Notes under the pieces: generated by a model
Told to the model about the DNA's origin: nothing
The model's input: only the letters and a program-made list of their open reading frames with translations
Database searches by the model: none
Assembly (NCBI GenBank): GCA_024232965.1
Contig: JACKQF010000002.1
Span: 372,001-436,000 of the forward strand
DNA: 64,000 nucleotides
From: Verrucomicrobiaceae bacterium
GTDB taxonomy: Bacteria; Verrucomicrobiota; Verrucomicrobiia; Verrucomicrobiales; Verrucomicrobiaceae
Reading direction: 5' to 3'
Program-made: the position numbers and the translations under genes
Shown here: in pieces, positions 35,079-43,614 of the stretch
Numbering within the stretch: position 1 is the first letter of the stretch
Layout: every line of letters starts with the position of its first letter

Positions 35079-35948
35079 ATGCCGACCGACGCCGTCAACG
35101 TCTCCAACCTCACGAAGATCTTCCGTGGACACATCGGGCGGGCACCTTTTGTGGCGGTCAAGGATCTTTCACTGACGGTCAAAGAGGGCGAGGTCTATGG
35201 CCTGATCGGGCCGAATGGATCCGGAAAATCCACCACGATGAAAGTCGTGCTGGGCCTGCTAGCACCGACGCAGGGAGCGACCAGCATTTTTGGTTGCGAC
35301 AGCCGCGAGGTGGAGAGCCGCCAGGCGGTTGGGTTCCTGCCAGAGAACCCCTACTTTTACAAACACCTAACCGGGGAAGAGACGTTGCAGTTTTACGGTC
35401 GCCTTTGTGGCCTGAAGGGAGCAGCGCTGAAGGATCGCACTCGCGAGATGTTAGTCCTCACCGATCTTGAAAACGCTGCGAATCGGCGTGTTGCGGGCTA
35501 TTCCAAAGGAATGCTCCAGCGGCTCGGGCTGGCGCAGGCCTTGATCCATGATCCGCGACTGGTCGTGCTGGATGAGCCCACAGCGGGCGTCGATCCAGCG
35601 GGTTCACGCAAGATCCGGGACCTGATTCTCTCCTTCAAAGAGCGCGGACTGACCGTCCTAGTCACCTCCCATTTGCTCGAACAGATGCAGGAAGTCTGTG
35701 ATCGCGTGGGCATCATGGCCCATGGCGTGATGGTGCGTGAGGGACGGCTGGACGAACTCATTGCGGTGGAAAACCAAACCGAACTCGTGCTAGAAAACGC
35801 CACACCAGCGATGCTGGAAAAGCTACGAGCCCTCGTCGCCCAAGAAGGCGCCAGCATCAGTCACATCGGCCAGCCGCGCACGACACTGGAGCGCCTCTTC
35901 CTAGAGGCCACCGAAGAAAAACCAGCCGCAGATAAAAAATCCGCATGA
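35079..35948 (+). CDS. ABC transporter ATP-binding protein
   Basis: 289 residues from the ATG at 35079. Walker A is GPNGSGKSTT, the signature is YSKGMLQRLGLAQAL, Walker B is LVVLDEPTAGVDP and the switch His is in VTSHLLEQM. The length and C-terminal extension (ATPAMLEKLRALVAQEGA) are those of ABC-2 type exporters such as the Nat/Gld-like families. The ATG of the permease gene overlaps its stop (ATGA). Cytoplasmic face of the inner membrane. Confidence 0.95.
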   Translation: MPTDAVNVSNLTKIFRGHIGRAPFVAVKDLSLTVKEGEVYGLIGPNGSGKSTTMKVVLGLLAPTQGATSIFGCDSREVESRQAVGFLPENPYFYKHLTGEETLQFYGRLCGLKGAALKDRTREMLVLTDLENAANRRVAGYSKGMLQRLGLAQALIHDPRLVVLDEPTAGVDPAGSRKIRDLILSFKERGLTVLVTSHLLEQMQEVCDRVGIMAHGVMVREGRLDELIAVENQTELVLENATPAMLEKLRALVAQEGASISHIGQPRTTLERLFLEATEEKPAADKKSA

Positions 35949-36850
35949 TTAACTCCGCCCAGCCAAGCCCGCGAGGAAACGGGCTCTCCCGCATCTGGAC
36001 GCTCGCCTCCGCGACCCTCACGCAACTGCTGCGCATGAAGGTCCTGGCCTTCATCGGAGTATTCTGCGTGATCGCAGTGGCTTTTGGCTTTGCCTTTCCG
36101 GTACAGAATGCAGAGCAGCAGTTGAACCTTCTGAAGGGCGGCTCCTTTGGCGCGCTGCAGCTCTTCAGCATGGTCATCGCCATCGTCTCCACCGCCATTC
36201 TACTACCCCGAGATCTTGAGGATCGCACGCTCTACACCATCCTTTCCAAACCGGTGCCACGGCATCAATATCTCCTCGGCAAATACCTCGGCGTCATGAC
36301 CCTGATCGGCATCGGGCTGGCACTGATGGATGGCATCTTCAGCGGAATCCTCTACCTGCGCGAAAACATGGTCTTTGCCAGCGAGATGGCATCCCTCAAA
36401 GCCAATCGCATGGACGGCCCCGAAGAAGTCGCCGCACTGGAGGCGCTGGTTCAAACGCACGGCCTGACCTGGAGCGTGCATGCCGGGGTGTTGGCCGTCT
36501 TTCTGAAAGCTGCCGTCATCGCAGCGATGGCTCTGATGATCTCCTGCTTCTCCAGCAGCACGCTCTACACCATCGTCATCTCCTTCTTTCTCGTCATCAT
36601 CGGACACGGACAGGAACTTGCCCGCGAGTTCTTCTTTCAGCCTCACCTTTCGGTCACAGGCCAAAAAATCGCAGCGCTTGTCCTGTCGATTTTGGTCCCA
36701 GATCTCGGCATGTTTGACATCACGGATAACATCATCGCCGGGCAGTCCGTGCCAATTGAGGCGCTCGGCTGGATTCTCGGAACCGCTGCGATGTATGTCA
36801 GCGCCTACCTCGTCGTCGCGCATTTGTTGTTCGTGGAAAAGGAACTCTGA
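35945..36850 (+). CDS. ABC-2 type transporter permease
   Basis: 301 residues with about six membrane helices, including VLAFIGVFCVIAVAFGFAF, LGVMTLIGIGLALMDGIF, FLKAAVIAAMALMISCFSSS and LYTIVISFFLVIIGHG. A short conserved-looking loop LEDRTLYTILSKPVPRHQYL lies after helix 2, typical of ABC-2 permeases of the Nat/Gld type. It pairs with the preceding ATPase and forms an exporter of unknown substrate. Six bases separate it from the following gene. Confidence 0.9.
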   Translation: MINSAQPSPRGNGLSRIWTLASATLTQLLRMKVLAFIGVFCVIAVAFGFAFPVQNAEQQLNLLKGGSFGALQLFSMVIAIVSTAILLPRDLEDRTLYTILSKPVPRHQYLLGKYLGVMTLIGIGLALMDGIFSGILYLRENMVFASEMASLKANRMDGPEEVAALEALVQTHGLTWSVHAGVLAVFLKAAVIAAMALMISCFSSSTLYTIVISFFLVIIGHGQELAREFFFQPHLSVTGQKIAALVLSILVPDLGMFDITDNIIAGQSVPIEALGWILGTAAMYVSAYLVVAHLLFVEKEL

Positions 36851-36856
36851 TTCGCC

Positions 36857-37669
36857 ATGAACAAACGGAAGTTGCAAGCCATCGCCGTCATCATGCTATT
36901 TGGCATCGCTAAGCTGCCAGTGGAGCAACGCGGCACCGCTGCGCTGCGCGATATGAAGCTGCGCTATACGCCGATGGATCTCGGGATGATGGAGAACCTG
37001 GGCCAGGCGGGCTTCACCGCCGCGCTCGGTGGCCTGCGTGCACTCGTCGCCAGCATCACCTACATGCAGGCCTACGGTGCCTTTGAGAATGTGGAGTGGG
37101 GCAGAGTGGATACTTACTTCACCTGGACCACGCGCTTGCAACCACGCGATGCCTCCTACTGGGACGAAGCCTCCTGGCACATGGCCTTCAATGCCGCCTC
37201 TTACTATCAGCGCGATCAAACCCGACCTCCCGGCATGCGCGAGGAACTCTTCAAGGCCCACATTCAGCGCGGCGTAGATATCCTCCGCGATGGCTTGGAG
37301 TTTAACCCCGATAACTCTCGCCTCTGGGGCCGCATGGGCGATGTGCTGGCCCAAAGAGTCGGCGATCTCAAAGGCGCTGCGGAGGCTTACGTGCGCGCTG
37401 CCGATTTTTCGCCCCCGGGTTCACGTGCAGACATGTTCAAGCGTCAAGCTGGCTACAAGTTTGCGGAGGCAGATGATCCTGACTCCTGGCGGCGTGGCTA
37501 TGATTTACTGAAGGAGGCCTACGACCACGGCATGAATGTGCCAGGCGTGATCGTCGGACTCAAGACCCTGGAGCCAAGGCTCAATATTCCCCTGCCTCAA
37601 CGCATCCCGGATGCCCTCCCCAAGACCAAGGGCGGCCCCCCACCGATCCCAGGGATACACAAGCACTGA
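36857..37669 (+). CDS. Membrane-anchored helical (TPR-like) protein linked to the ABC exporter
   Basis: 270 residues. An N-terminal hydrophobic stretch (AIAVIMLFGIAKLP) suggests a membrane anchor. Helical pairs follow: GGLRALVASITYMQAYGAFE, the segment from DTYFTWTTRLQPRDASYWDEASW, HIQRGVDILRDGLEFNPDNS and RLWGRMGDVLAQRVGDLKGA, which look like tetratricopeptide repeats. The C-terminus is Pro-rich. Its tight linkage to the ATPase and permease suggests a component of that exporter, perhaps an extracytoplasmic adaptor. Exact role unknown. Confidence 0.7.
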   Translation: MNKRKLQAIAVIMLFGIAKLPVEQRGTAALRDMKLRYTPMDLGMMENLGQAGFTAALGGLRALVASITYMQAYGAFENVEWGRVDTYFTWTTRLQPRDASYWDEASWHMAFNAASYYQRDQTRPPGMREELFKAHIQRGVDILRDGLEFNPDNSRLWGRMGDVLAQRVGDLKGAAEAYVRAADFSPPGSRADMFKRQAGYKFAEADDPDSWRRGYDLLKEAYDHGMNVPGVIVGLKTLEPRLNIPLPQRIPDALPKTKGGPPPIPGIHKH

Positions 37670-37679
37670 CCTCCCTCGA

Positions 37680-38918
37680 TCACTTCTGCGGCAGCAGTGC
37701 ATCGAGCTCTGCTAACGTGAAGCGCACGCTCACGACATAGGCCTCCTCGCCTTCGGTCCAGTGGCCATACGTGGTCGTCACGATGGTACCGTCTGGCAGC
37801 ACTTCGACGCCAGGGTAAGTGCAGTCCGCCCCTTTCTTGTTGTCCATGATGCGCACCCGATACTGCCCTTCGGTGCCGTTCACGATGTCCTCATACTTTC
37901 CAACCCAGCCCACCCAATCCCCCTTCGTCGCACTGACGTGGGTCGTATCGCGGAAGCTGATGAACAGACGGCCATCGGGCGCATACTTGGCCACATGACG
38001 ATCTCCGGTCAGGGCTGCTGGCAATTCCTTGGGCTCTGTCCAGGTCAGACCTTCGTCGTTGGAGAAGATGACAAAGGAATTGAACTTCCGGCTGTTCTCG
38101 CGCAACAGCACCGCGATCTGCTTACCGTCAGGCGAACGCAACACGCCAGGCTCGCACAAGTTCGCGTCTGGAAGCATGGCGATCGGCACAGGCACGCTCC
38201 ACGTCAGACCCCCGTCTTTGGACAGCGTCGTATAAACCCAAAAGCGCCAGGGCTTTGCCGTGGGCGACGAATACTGCGGCACGTGCGGGCTCTTCATGCG
38301 ATACTTCTCCACCTCACCACCCCGGATGAAGCGGCCGTCGTCATGGAAGAAGGCCAAGTATTGACCCGGCGACTGCAAAGGGATCACCGTGCTCATCGTC
38401 ACCACACCTCCAAAATCGCCGATGGGTTTGAGCTCGCTCCAGGACACACCGTCGTCCTCCGTCACCGCCATGCGGATCGGATACAGCCCGCTGAACATGA
38501 TGATACGCTTCTTTCCTGCGGCATCGATCACCCGATGCAGTGTCGGCACCTCCAGTGAGGTGTCCCAAGACTTCGGAGTTGGCAAACGTTCACTCCATGT
38601 CAGCCCCGCATCGTTGCTGCGCTTGTAAACAATCGCCCCACGCCCGTGCCCCTTGGGATAGACCGTTAGCATCGTTTGCTGATCCTCCAGCAAGACCGTC
38701 GTCGGGTGGCCCAGGTATTGGCCTTTTTCACGATCCACGATCACCTGTCGCGACTGATCCCCGCTGATATCGACGATAGGGATGGTGTATCCCGGCGCCA
38801 ACTTCGTCTTCAGATTTTTCGGCACCACCAGCGTCACATCCTTCTTTTGAAGGGAGCTCTGAGCATGCAAAGACGTAGCCGCTAGAAGAAGACAAAACGA
38901 GAGAGATCGGGTAGCCAT
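37680..38918 (-). CDS. Secreted sialidase-like (BNR/Asp-box) protein
   Basis: 412 residues with a signal peptide (SLSFCLLLAATSLHAQ). Four Asp boxes are visible: SNDAGLTWSE, TEDDGVSWSE, SKDGGLTWSV and SNDEGLTWTE, which define the six-bladed sialidase/neuraminidase fold. An Arg-containing HPTTVLLEDQQTMLTVYPKG region and GEVEKYRMKSPHVPQYSSP lie between blades. Without a clear FRIP motif and Tyr/Glu nucleophile pair I cannot be sure it is a true sialidase; it could be a related glycan-active or binding propeller. Forty-three bases after the SGNH gene on the same strand. Confidence 0.75.
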   Translation of the reverse strand: MATRSLSFCLLLAATSLHAQSSLQKKDVTLVVPKNLKTKLAPGYTIPIVDISGDQSRQVIVDREKGQYLGHPTTVLLEDQQTMLTVYPKGHGRGAIVYKRSNDAGLTWSERLPTPKSWDTSLEVPTLHRVIDAAGKKRIIMFSGLYPIRMAVTEDDGVSWSELKPIGDFGGVVTMSTVIPLQSPGQYLAFFHDDGRFIRGGEVEKYRMKSPHVPQYSSPTAKPWRFWVYTTLSKDGGLTWSVPVPIAMLPDANLCEPGVLRSPDGKQIAVLLRENSRKFNSFVIFSNDEGLTWTEPKELPAALTGDRHVAKYAPDGRLFISFRDTTHVSATKGDWVGWVGKYEDIVNGTEGQYRVRIMDNKKGADCTYPGVEVLPDGTIVTTTYGHWTEGEEAYVVSVRFTLAELDALLPQK

Positions 38919-38961
38919 GGTAAAAACCAAACGCCCCTGCCCTGCACCGTTTTGCAAAGCG

Positions 38962-39648
38962 CTACTGCGGCAGCGCCTTCACCAGTGCCGCAGCAATCGC
39001 TGCCATCCCCTTATCCCCAGGATGATTCGCCACGCCAGCGTGCTTAAAAGCCCGCTCTGCACGGCCAAAATTGCCCTCGTCTTTACTGAGCTCGCTGATA
39101 TCAACGAAGATACCACCTACCGCACTGCAGGCCTTGCGCAGCGCATCGTCTTTGGCTGCATTCGCCCAAAAACAACTGCGCACCAAGACAGTAACATGGC
39201 GATCGCCCACCAAAACCCGCAGCAATTCCGTGACACTCTTTTGCAGCTTCACCCCTTCCTCTGCAGACTTCACAGCGGGCACGTTTTCGCCGATGGCGAG
39301 AATGATCAGATCCGGGCGAAACTCGATCGCCTCCTTCAATTTCTCGGCCAGGTCGTAGCCCACATAGGCCCTCTCAAAATCAGCGATGTTTTTGACCAAC
39401 GCCTCCGGTGCGACTCCAGATTTTGCTGCGAGCGCCTTCGTCACGAGGTGCACGTAGTCCTTTGACTCTTCGCTGGCCGCCATGCCCCAGTTGCCCGACC
39501 AATCGATGTCGGCTTTCGGGCCATGGAGCGTGATGCTGTTGCCAACGAAGAGCACTTTTTGAAAACCTCCGTCGGCAAACGCGACCGCACTCCAGCAAAG
39601 CAATACCAAGGCAACGAAGAAGGATGGACGAGTGAGTGTGGACATCAT
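38962..39648 (-). CDS. Secreted SGNH/GDSL-type hydrolase
   Basis: 228 residues with a signal peptide (SFFVALVLLCWSAVAFA). Catalytic blocks are VLFVGNSITLHG (Ser in block I), ILAIGENVPA (block III, with GEN) and VANHPGDKGMAAIA (block V, with His). The family consists of esterases, lipases and carbohydrate deacetylases. It lies between the alpha/beta hydrolase gene and the sialidase-like gene in a minus-strand run, 20 bases from the former, suggesting a cluster for breakdown of acylated polysaccharide. The natural substrate is not evident. Confidence 0.8.
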   Translation of the reverse strand: MMSTLTRPSFFVALVLLCWSAVAFADGGFQKVLFVGNSITLHGPKADIDWSGNWGMAASEESKDYVHLVTKALAAKSGVAPEALVKNIADFERAYVGYDLAEKLKEAIEFRPDLIILAIGENVPAVKSAEEGVKLQKSVTELLRVLVGDRHVTVLVRSCFWANAAKDDALRKACSAVGGIFVDISELSKDEGNFGRAERAFKHAGVANHPGDKGMAAIAAALVKALPQ

Positions 39649-39667
39649 GGATTTCGAGTGGAAGGGT

Positions 39668-41533
39668 TCACGGGTTGGATTGCTGCATCACCCAATCCCA
39701 GCGCTCGCTGGCTTGTTTCAGTTGGGGTCCGCGATCATCTGCATTGAGGAACCCTTGGGCAATCAACTTTTGCAAAACCTCTGTGACCTGCTCCAAATAA
39801 ACCTCCTTGGAAGCATAGCGCTCCTCCATGGATGGGCGTGGATCTTTTGCAGCGGTGCGCTGCGCAGTCGTGACGGCAAAAGGAATCCAGGCACCGCGCA
39901 GCAAAACCAACTCGTGGGGTGATCCCATGGAAACTGGGCGGAAAACCCAGCCCGTGGCCGTGCCCAGCGGCACTGCAACATCAGGCATTCGGATGCCCGC
40001 GACATCATTGCCATCCGCATCCACCGCTGGCACCAGCAACGGTAACTCAACGCCAGCACCCGCTCCATCAGGCCACTGGGGATTGCGCACCCGTGGGCCC
40101 GCCGACAAAGCATTCGGTGCGGACATCCCTGGCACCTTGGGGAATGAGACCTGGGCGATCGGGATCAAAGTGCCCGCGCTGATTTTCGGGTACACACTGG
40201 CCGGTGGCTCGATGCCTTCCGTGACCCAGCGATGCATCGCGAGGCGCAGGTTCAGCATCACCGCACTAGCACTGACTGGATTCGCCATTGGCGAGCCTTG
40301 CACAAGCGAGGTCGGAGGGAAGGCCGCCGGACCATGCTGCGTTCCTGCAAAGAAGTAGGACCGCACATTCTGAGGAAAAGCGATGTCCTTGCTGCCAGAT
40401 GGATCCGTGTGAGTCAGCGCCGCCACGCGACCCGCACCCCAGTATTCCGCCGCCGTATTGATGTAAAACACCTTTGCCGGATGCTTCACGCGCGGGTTAT
40501 CCAACACACCCTCCTCGTGACCGCTGATCGGGTCTTCCTGGGCCGTATCGGCAAACGGATACGAAGCGGTGTAGTAGCCCGCCACGCTGCGCGGCTTTGA
40601 CCAGCGCTCGTTCAGCACTAACCGTCCGGCACCTGCTACATGGGCAATCACGCCATCCAGAGCCTGATGGTCCTGCTCATCGGTATTGAATCCCAAGTAC
40701 ATGAAGTCGCGCAAAAAGCGCCCACACTGGGAGGAGCCAAACGCATACGCATGCTCCACGTGAGCCAGGGAATCCGCACCCTTCTTGAGCCAAGCCACCG
40801 CATCGCGAATCGCTGTATAACCCAAGCCAGCCACCGGTGGCCCCTCCGCAAGGTAAAAAACTTCGTAGGTTTGACCCACCTCAAATCCGCCCTTCATCTG
40901 GATCCGTTTCCCCTGCACACTCCACTGCTCGCGAGGCACCTCTTCGCCGCCCGGAAAACCCATCCGCTGGCGCTTGATGAGGTGACTGTCAGGCCCCGCC
41001 AAATCGACTGGCGGATAGCACTCCAGATCCGTCAATGGCTGATCATCGCCGGGCTTGTCTGGTGTGAAGGTCATGCTCACCACGCCACGGATCGCACTGC
41101 CATCTGGGTTCCTCGCCACCGGCACCTCGATGCGGAGTTTGTCCTTCTGCTCCGGCACATCAAACTCCCAACCTACATTCACGATGGTAAATCCATTCTT
41201 CGCCACCCAATCATTCACTCCCGCCTTGCCCCCACGATTCGGGATCTCCACCCAAGCCGCGCCATTGCCACGGGCTGGATCCTTGGGCCGAAGGATGCGC
41301 AGGTCCGATGAAAAGGCCACCCTGCCAGCATCATTCACGGGCGCGAGGGCCAAGTCCGCAATCACCGCATTGCACGGCAAGGTCGGATCAACCTCAAAGT
41401 GCAACCGCCCGACAATCTGCTCATAACCCGTCTTCCCAAGGTCCGACGTTCCCAAAACCTCAACCCTAACAACAGCAGCTTCGGCTGTAGAAAGAAGCAA
41501 AATGAGGGGGAAAAGACGCCATAAGAATACCAT
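39668..41533 (-). CDS. Secreted alpha/beta hydrolase domain protein
   Basis: 621 residues from the ATG at 41533, which starts a signal peptide (FLWRLFPLILLLSTAEAA). A GTG at 41605 overlaps the DUF1552 stop (GTGA) and would add 24 residues. The nucleophile elbow is GSSQCGRFLRDFMYLGF. Other features are YTASYPFADTAQEDP, the THTDPSGSKDIAF loop and YFFAGTQHGPAAFPP with a possible catalytic His. The layout and length fit the alpha/beta hydrolase domain family (PF20091 type). Substrate unknown. Confidence 0.75.
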   Translation of the reverse strand: MVFLWRLFPLILLLSTAEAAVVRVEVLGTSDLGKTGYEQIVGRLHFEVDPTLPCNAVIADLALAPVNDAGRVAFSSDLRILRPKDPARGNGAAWVEIPNRGGKAGVNDWVAKNGFTIVNVGWEFDVPEQKDKLRIEVPVARNPDGSAIRGVVSMTFTPDKPGDDQPLTDLECYPPVDLAGPDSHLIKRQRMGFPGGEEVPREQWSVQGKRIQMKGGFEVGQTYEVFYLAEGPPVAGLGYTAIRDAVAWLKKGADSLAHVEHAYAFGSSQCGRFLRDFMYLGFNTDEQDHQALDGVIAHVAGAGRLVLNERWSKPRSVAGYYTASYPFADTAQEDPISGHEEGVLDNPRVKHPAKVFYINTAAEYWGAGRVAALTHTDPSGSKDIAFPQNVRSYFFAGTQHGPAAFPPTSLVQGSPMANPVSASAVMLNLRLAMHRWVTEGIEPPASVYPKISAGTLIPIAQVSFPKVPGMSAPNALSAGPRVRNPQWPDGAGAGVELPLLVPAVDADGNDVAGIRMPDVAVPLGTATGWVFRPVSMGSPHELVLLRGAWIPFAVTTAQRTAAKDPRPSMEERYASKEVYLEQVTEVLQKLIAQGFLNADDRGPQLKQASERWDWVMQQSNP

Positions 41534-41601
41534 TAGGCCAATACACCGAAAAGCGTCGCTCCTCGCAAGGGTAATGTTTGAAATGAGATCCACGTGTTCT
41601 T

Positions 41602-42933
41602 TCACACCTCCTCCAGCATCGCTTTAGCGTCGCCAAAGGTCTCGGGGTGTACGTCCATCTTGTCCATCATCGACATGAAGAGACGGCAAAGCTGGCGTTC
41701 AGGTTTGTCCTTGTAGTCCAGCACTCGTCCGCCTTTGATCCGCCCACCGGCACCACCGAGAACGATGACCGGCAGTTGATCGTTGTCATGTTTCGCCCCC
41801 GCCATCATGCTAGAACAGTGGAGCATCATGGTGTTGTCCAGCAAGGTGCGTGGTCCTTCCTGGATCGCATCGAGTTTGCGAGCGATGTAGGCTAGGTGCT
41901 CGATAAAAAACTGATTCACCGCTAGCCAGTCTGCACCATCGCTGTGCGATAGGAGGTGATGGATCATGTAGTCGATGCCATGCCCGATCTGCTGCACGCT
42001 AGGCAAATTGGGGAAACGCAGGGCGCTGTGGTCGTTGTTGAGCTTCAACGTGGTGATGCGGGTCGAATCCGTTTGAAAACCCAGCACCAGGAGGTCACAC
42101 ATGATTCGCATGTGCTCGCCAATGTCCTGAGGGATACCTTCGGCAGGGCGCTGGATGTTGGGTTTGTCCAGCGTCGGCCGCCAGCCTTGCAATTCGCCGC
42201 GCTTGCCGGCGTTTTCGATGCGCTTTTCGACATCGCGGACGCTGTCGAGATATTCATCGAGCTTGCGCTGATCAGTCGAACTGATGCCTCGCCGCAAATT
42301 TTGCGCATCCGCCATCACTGCATCCAGCACACTCTTATCACCCGGGGCAACCTCGTCTTTGAAAAGACGATCGAACGCCAGCGCAGGATAAAGCTCTAGC
42401 GGTGTGGGGGTGGTTGGCGATGACCACGAGATGTGGGAACTGTAAAGCATCGAGTAATTCTTGTGCACCGATGGATTGGAGCGTTCGCAGCCGAGAACCA
42501 TGCTTGGCACTTTCGTCGAGCGTCCATAGGTCTGCGCCAGGACCTGATCGAAACTCGTGCCGGATCGGATCTCCCCACCTGCAGCAATCGGCGCACCCGA
42601 GAGTAAGTTGCCCGTTTGGGAACTGTGGATGTTTCCTTTCCGGGCCTCCTCATGGTAAAGGCCGCGCACAAAGAGCATCTTTTCCCGGAACTCGTTCAAC
42701 GGTGCCAGCACCTTGCCCAGTTCCATCGCTTTGCCCTCGCCACTCGCCCACCACTCTTTGGAGTGGAAGCCATTGCCGGAGAAGGTGACGCACAACCGCA
42801 CCGGAGCTTCACTGGCCGGTCTGTCCTTCCGCGGTTCATCCCCCCAGACGTTGAACGACTCCAACCAAGGCAAAGCCATGCTGACCCCTGTCCCGCGAAG
42901 GAAGGATCGGCGTGAAAAACGGTGGGTGCTCAT
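41602..42933 (-). CDS. DUF1552 domain protein, Tat-type secreted
   Basis: 443 residues from the ATG at 42933. A twin-arginine-like start (STHRFSRRSFLRGTGVSMAL) suggests Tat export. Family features are LCVTFSGNGFHSKEWW, GKVLAPLNEFREKMLFVRGL, SGTSFDQVLAQTYG, RKLDEYLDSVRDVEKRIENA and ILSHSDG-like HHLLSHSDGADWLAVNQFF. DUF1552 genes are usually found beside DUF1592 genes in Planctomycetes, Verrucomicrobia and Acidobacteria; the pair is of unknown function. Here a toxin-antitoxin pair lies between them. The downstream hydrolase may be coupled through GTGA. Confidence 0.88.
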   Translation of the reverse strand: MSTHRFSRRSFLRGTGVSMALPWLESFNVWGDEPRKDRPASEAPVRLCVTFSGNGFHSKEWWASGEGKAMELGKVLAPLNEFREKMLFVRGLYHEEARKGNIHSSQTGNLLSGAPIAAGGEIRSGTSFDQVLAQTYGRSTKVPSMVLGCERSNPSVHKNYSMLYSSHISWSSPTTPTPLELYPALAFDRLFKDEVAPGDKSVLDAVMADAQNLRRGISSTDQRKLDEYLDSVRDVEKRIENAGKRGELQGWRPTLDKPNIQRPAEGIPQDIGEHMRIMCDLLVLGFQTDSTRITTLKLNNDHSALRFPNLPSVQQIGHGIDYMIHHLLSHSDGADWLAVNQFFIEHLAYIARKLDAIQEGPRTLLDNTMMLHCSSMMAGAKHDNDQLPVIVLGGAGGRIKGGRVLDYKDKPERQLCRLFMSMMDKMDVHPETFGDAKAMLEEV

Positions 42934-42956
42934 GAAAAGAGTATACGGAGGATGTC

Positions 42957-43343
42957 TCACCAAACTCTCGACGCGCCGAGGGCGGAAAGTGGCGAGTCAG
43001 GAGAGAGTATCGTCATGCCCGCTTCGATCGCTTGTGCGGCCAAGAGGCGATCAAATGGGTCGGGGTGAACTTTCGGCAGCTCGCCACTTCGAAAGATGGC
43101 ATCCTGCTGTAAGCTCAGCGACTGGACCTGGAAGAACTCCATCCGCGACGGCATCCATTGGCGAGGCTCCCCGGGCAGCGACAGCTTTCCCGTAGAGTGC
43201 TTCCGGCAAATCTCCCACAAGCTCACATCACTCAGAAAAAGAGTTGTCGATGGCAGGGCGAGCAGTCTCATCGCTTCTTCAGACAACTTGCTCTGTGGCA
43301 GCGCGAGCCGGAGAAACGTGCAGGTGTCGAGGAGGATGGTCAT
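42957..43343 (-). CDS. VapC-like PIN-domain toxin
   Basis: 128 residues. PIN-domain acidic residues are visible in MTILLDTCTF, LSDVSLWEICRKHS, DPFDRLLAAQA and ILSPDSPL, matching the D-E-D-D metal site of VapC ribonucleases, which cut tRNA or rRNA. The ATG overlaps the antitoxin stop (ATGA), the usual VapBC/Phd-Doc-like arrangement. The gene ends 23 bases before the DUF1552 start. Confidence 0.92.
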   Translation of the reverse strand: MTILLDTCTFLRLALPQSKLSEEAMRLLALPSTTLFLSDVSLWEICRKHSTGKLSLPGEPRQWMPSRMEFFQVQSLSLQQDAIFRSGELPKVHPDPFDRLLAAQAIEAGMTILSPDSPLSALGASRVW

Positions 43344-43582
43344 AGACCCCATTCTTTGAGTTCGTCCTCAGTCAGTGGTGCAAAGGCTGAATCCGGAAGC
43401 TCCCAAGGTGGGTCAAGCGTTTCCCCCACCTTCGGACGCGGCTTTTGTTTTGGCACCTTGATCGGCACCAACATGGCCACAGCCGATTTGCCGCGTGCGA
43501 TGATGAACTCCTTTCCATTCTCTACCTCCGCGAGATACCGGGAGAGATGGGTCTTAGCTTCGTGGGTAGTAATCGTGGTCAT
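43340..43582 (-). CDS. Phd/YefM-family antitoxin
   Basis: 80 residues from the ATG at 43582. TTITTHEAKTHLSRYLAEVE is the Phd/YefM DNA-binding N-terminal domain, continued by GKEFIIARGKSAVAMLVPI. The C-terminus (DSAFAPLTEDELKEWGL) should neutralise the toxin. It would also repress its own promoter. The DUF1592 stop lies only 32 bases upstream of the start, leaving little room for a separate promoter, so it may be read through from that gene. Confidence 0.9.
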   Translation of the reverse strand: MTTITTHEAKTHLSRYLAEVENGKEFIIARGKSAVAMLVPIKVPKQKPRPKVGETLDPPWELPDSAFAPLTEDELKEWGL

Positions 43583-43614
43583 GGCGCATAGTTCCGACCT
43601 CAAAGTTAGTCAAC

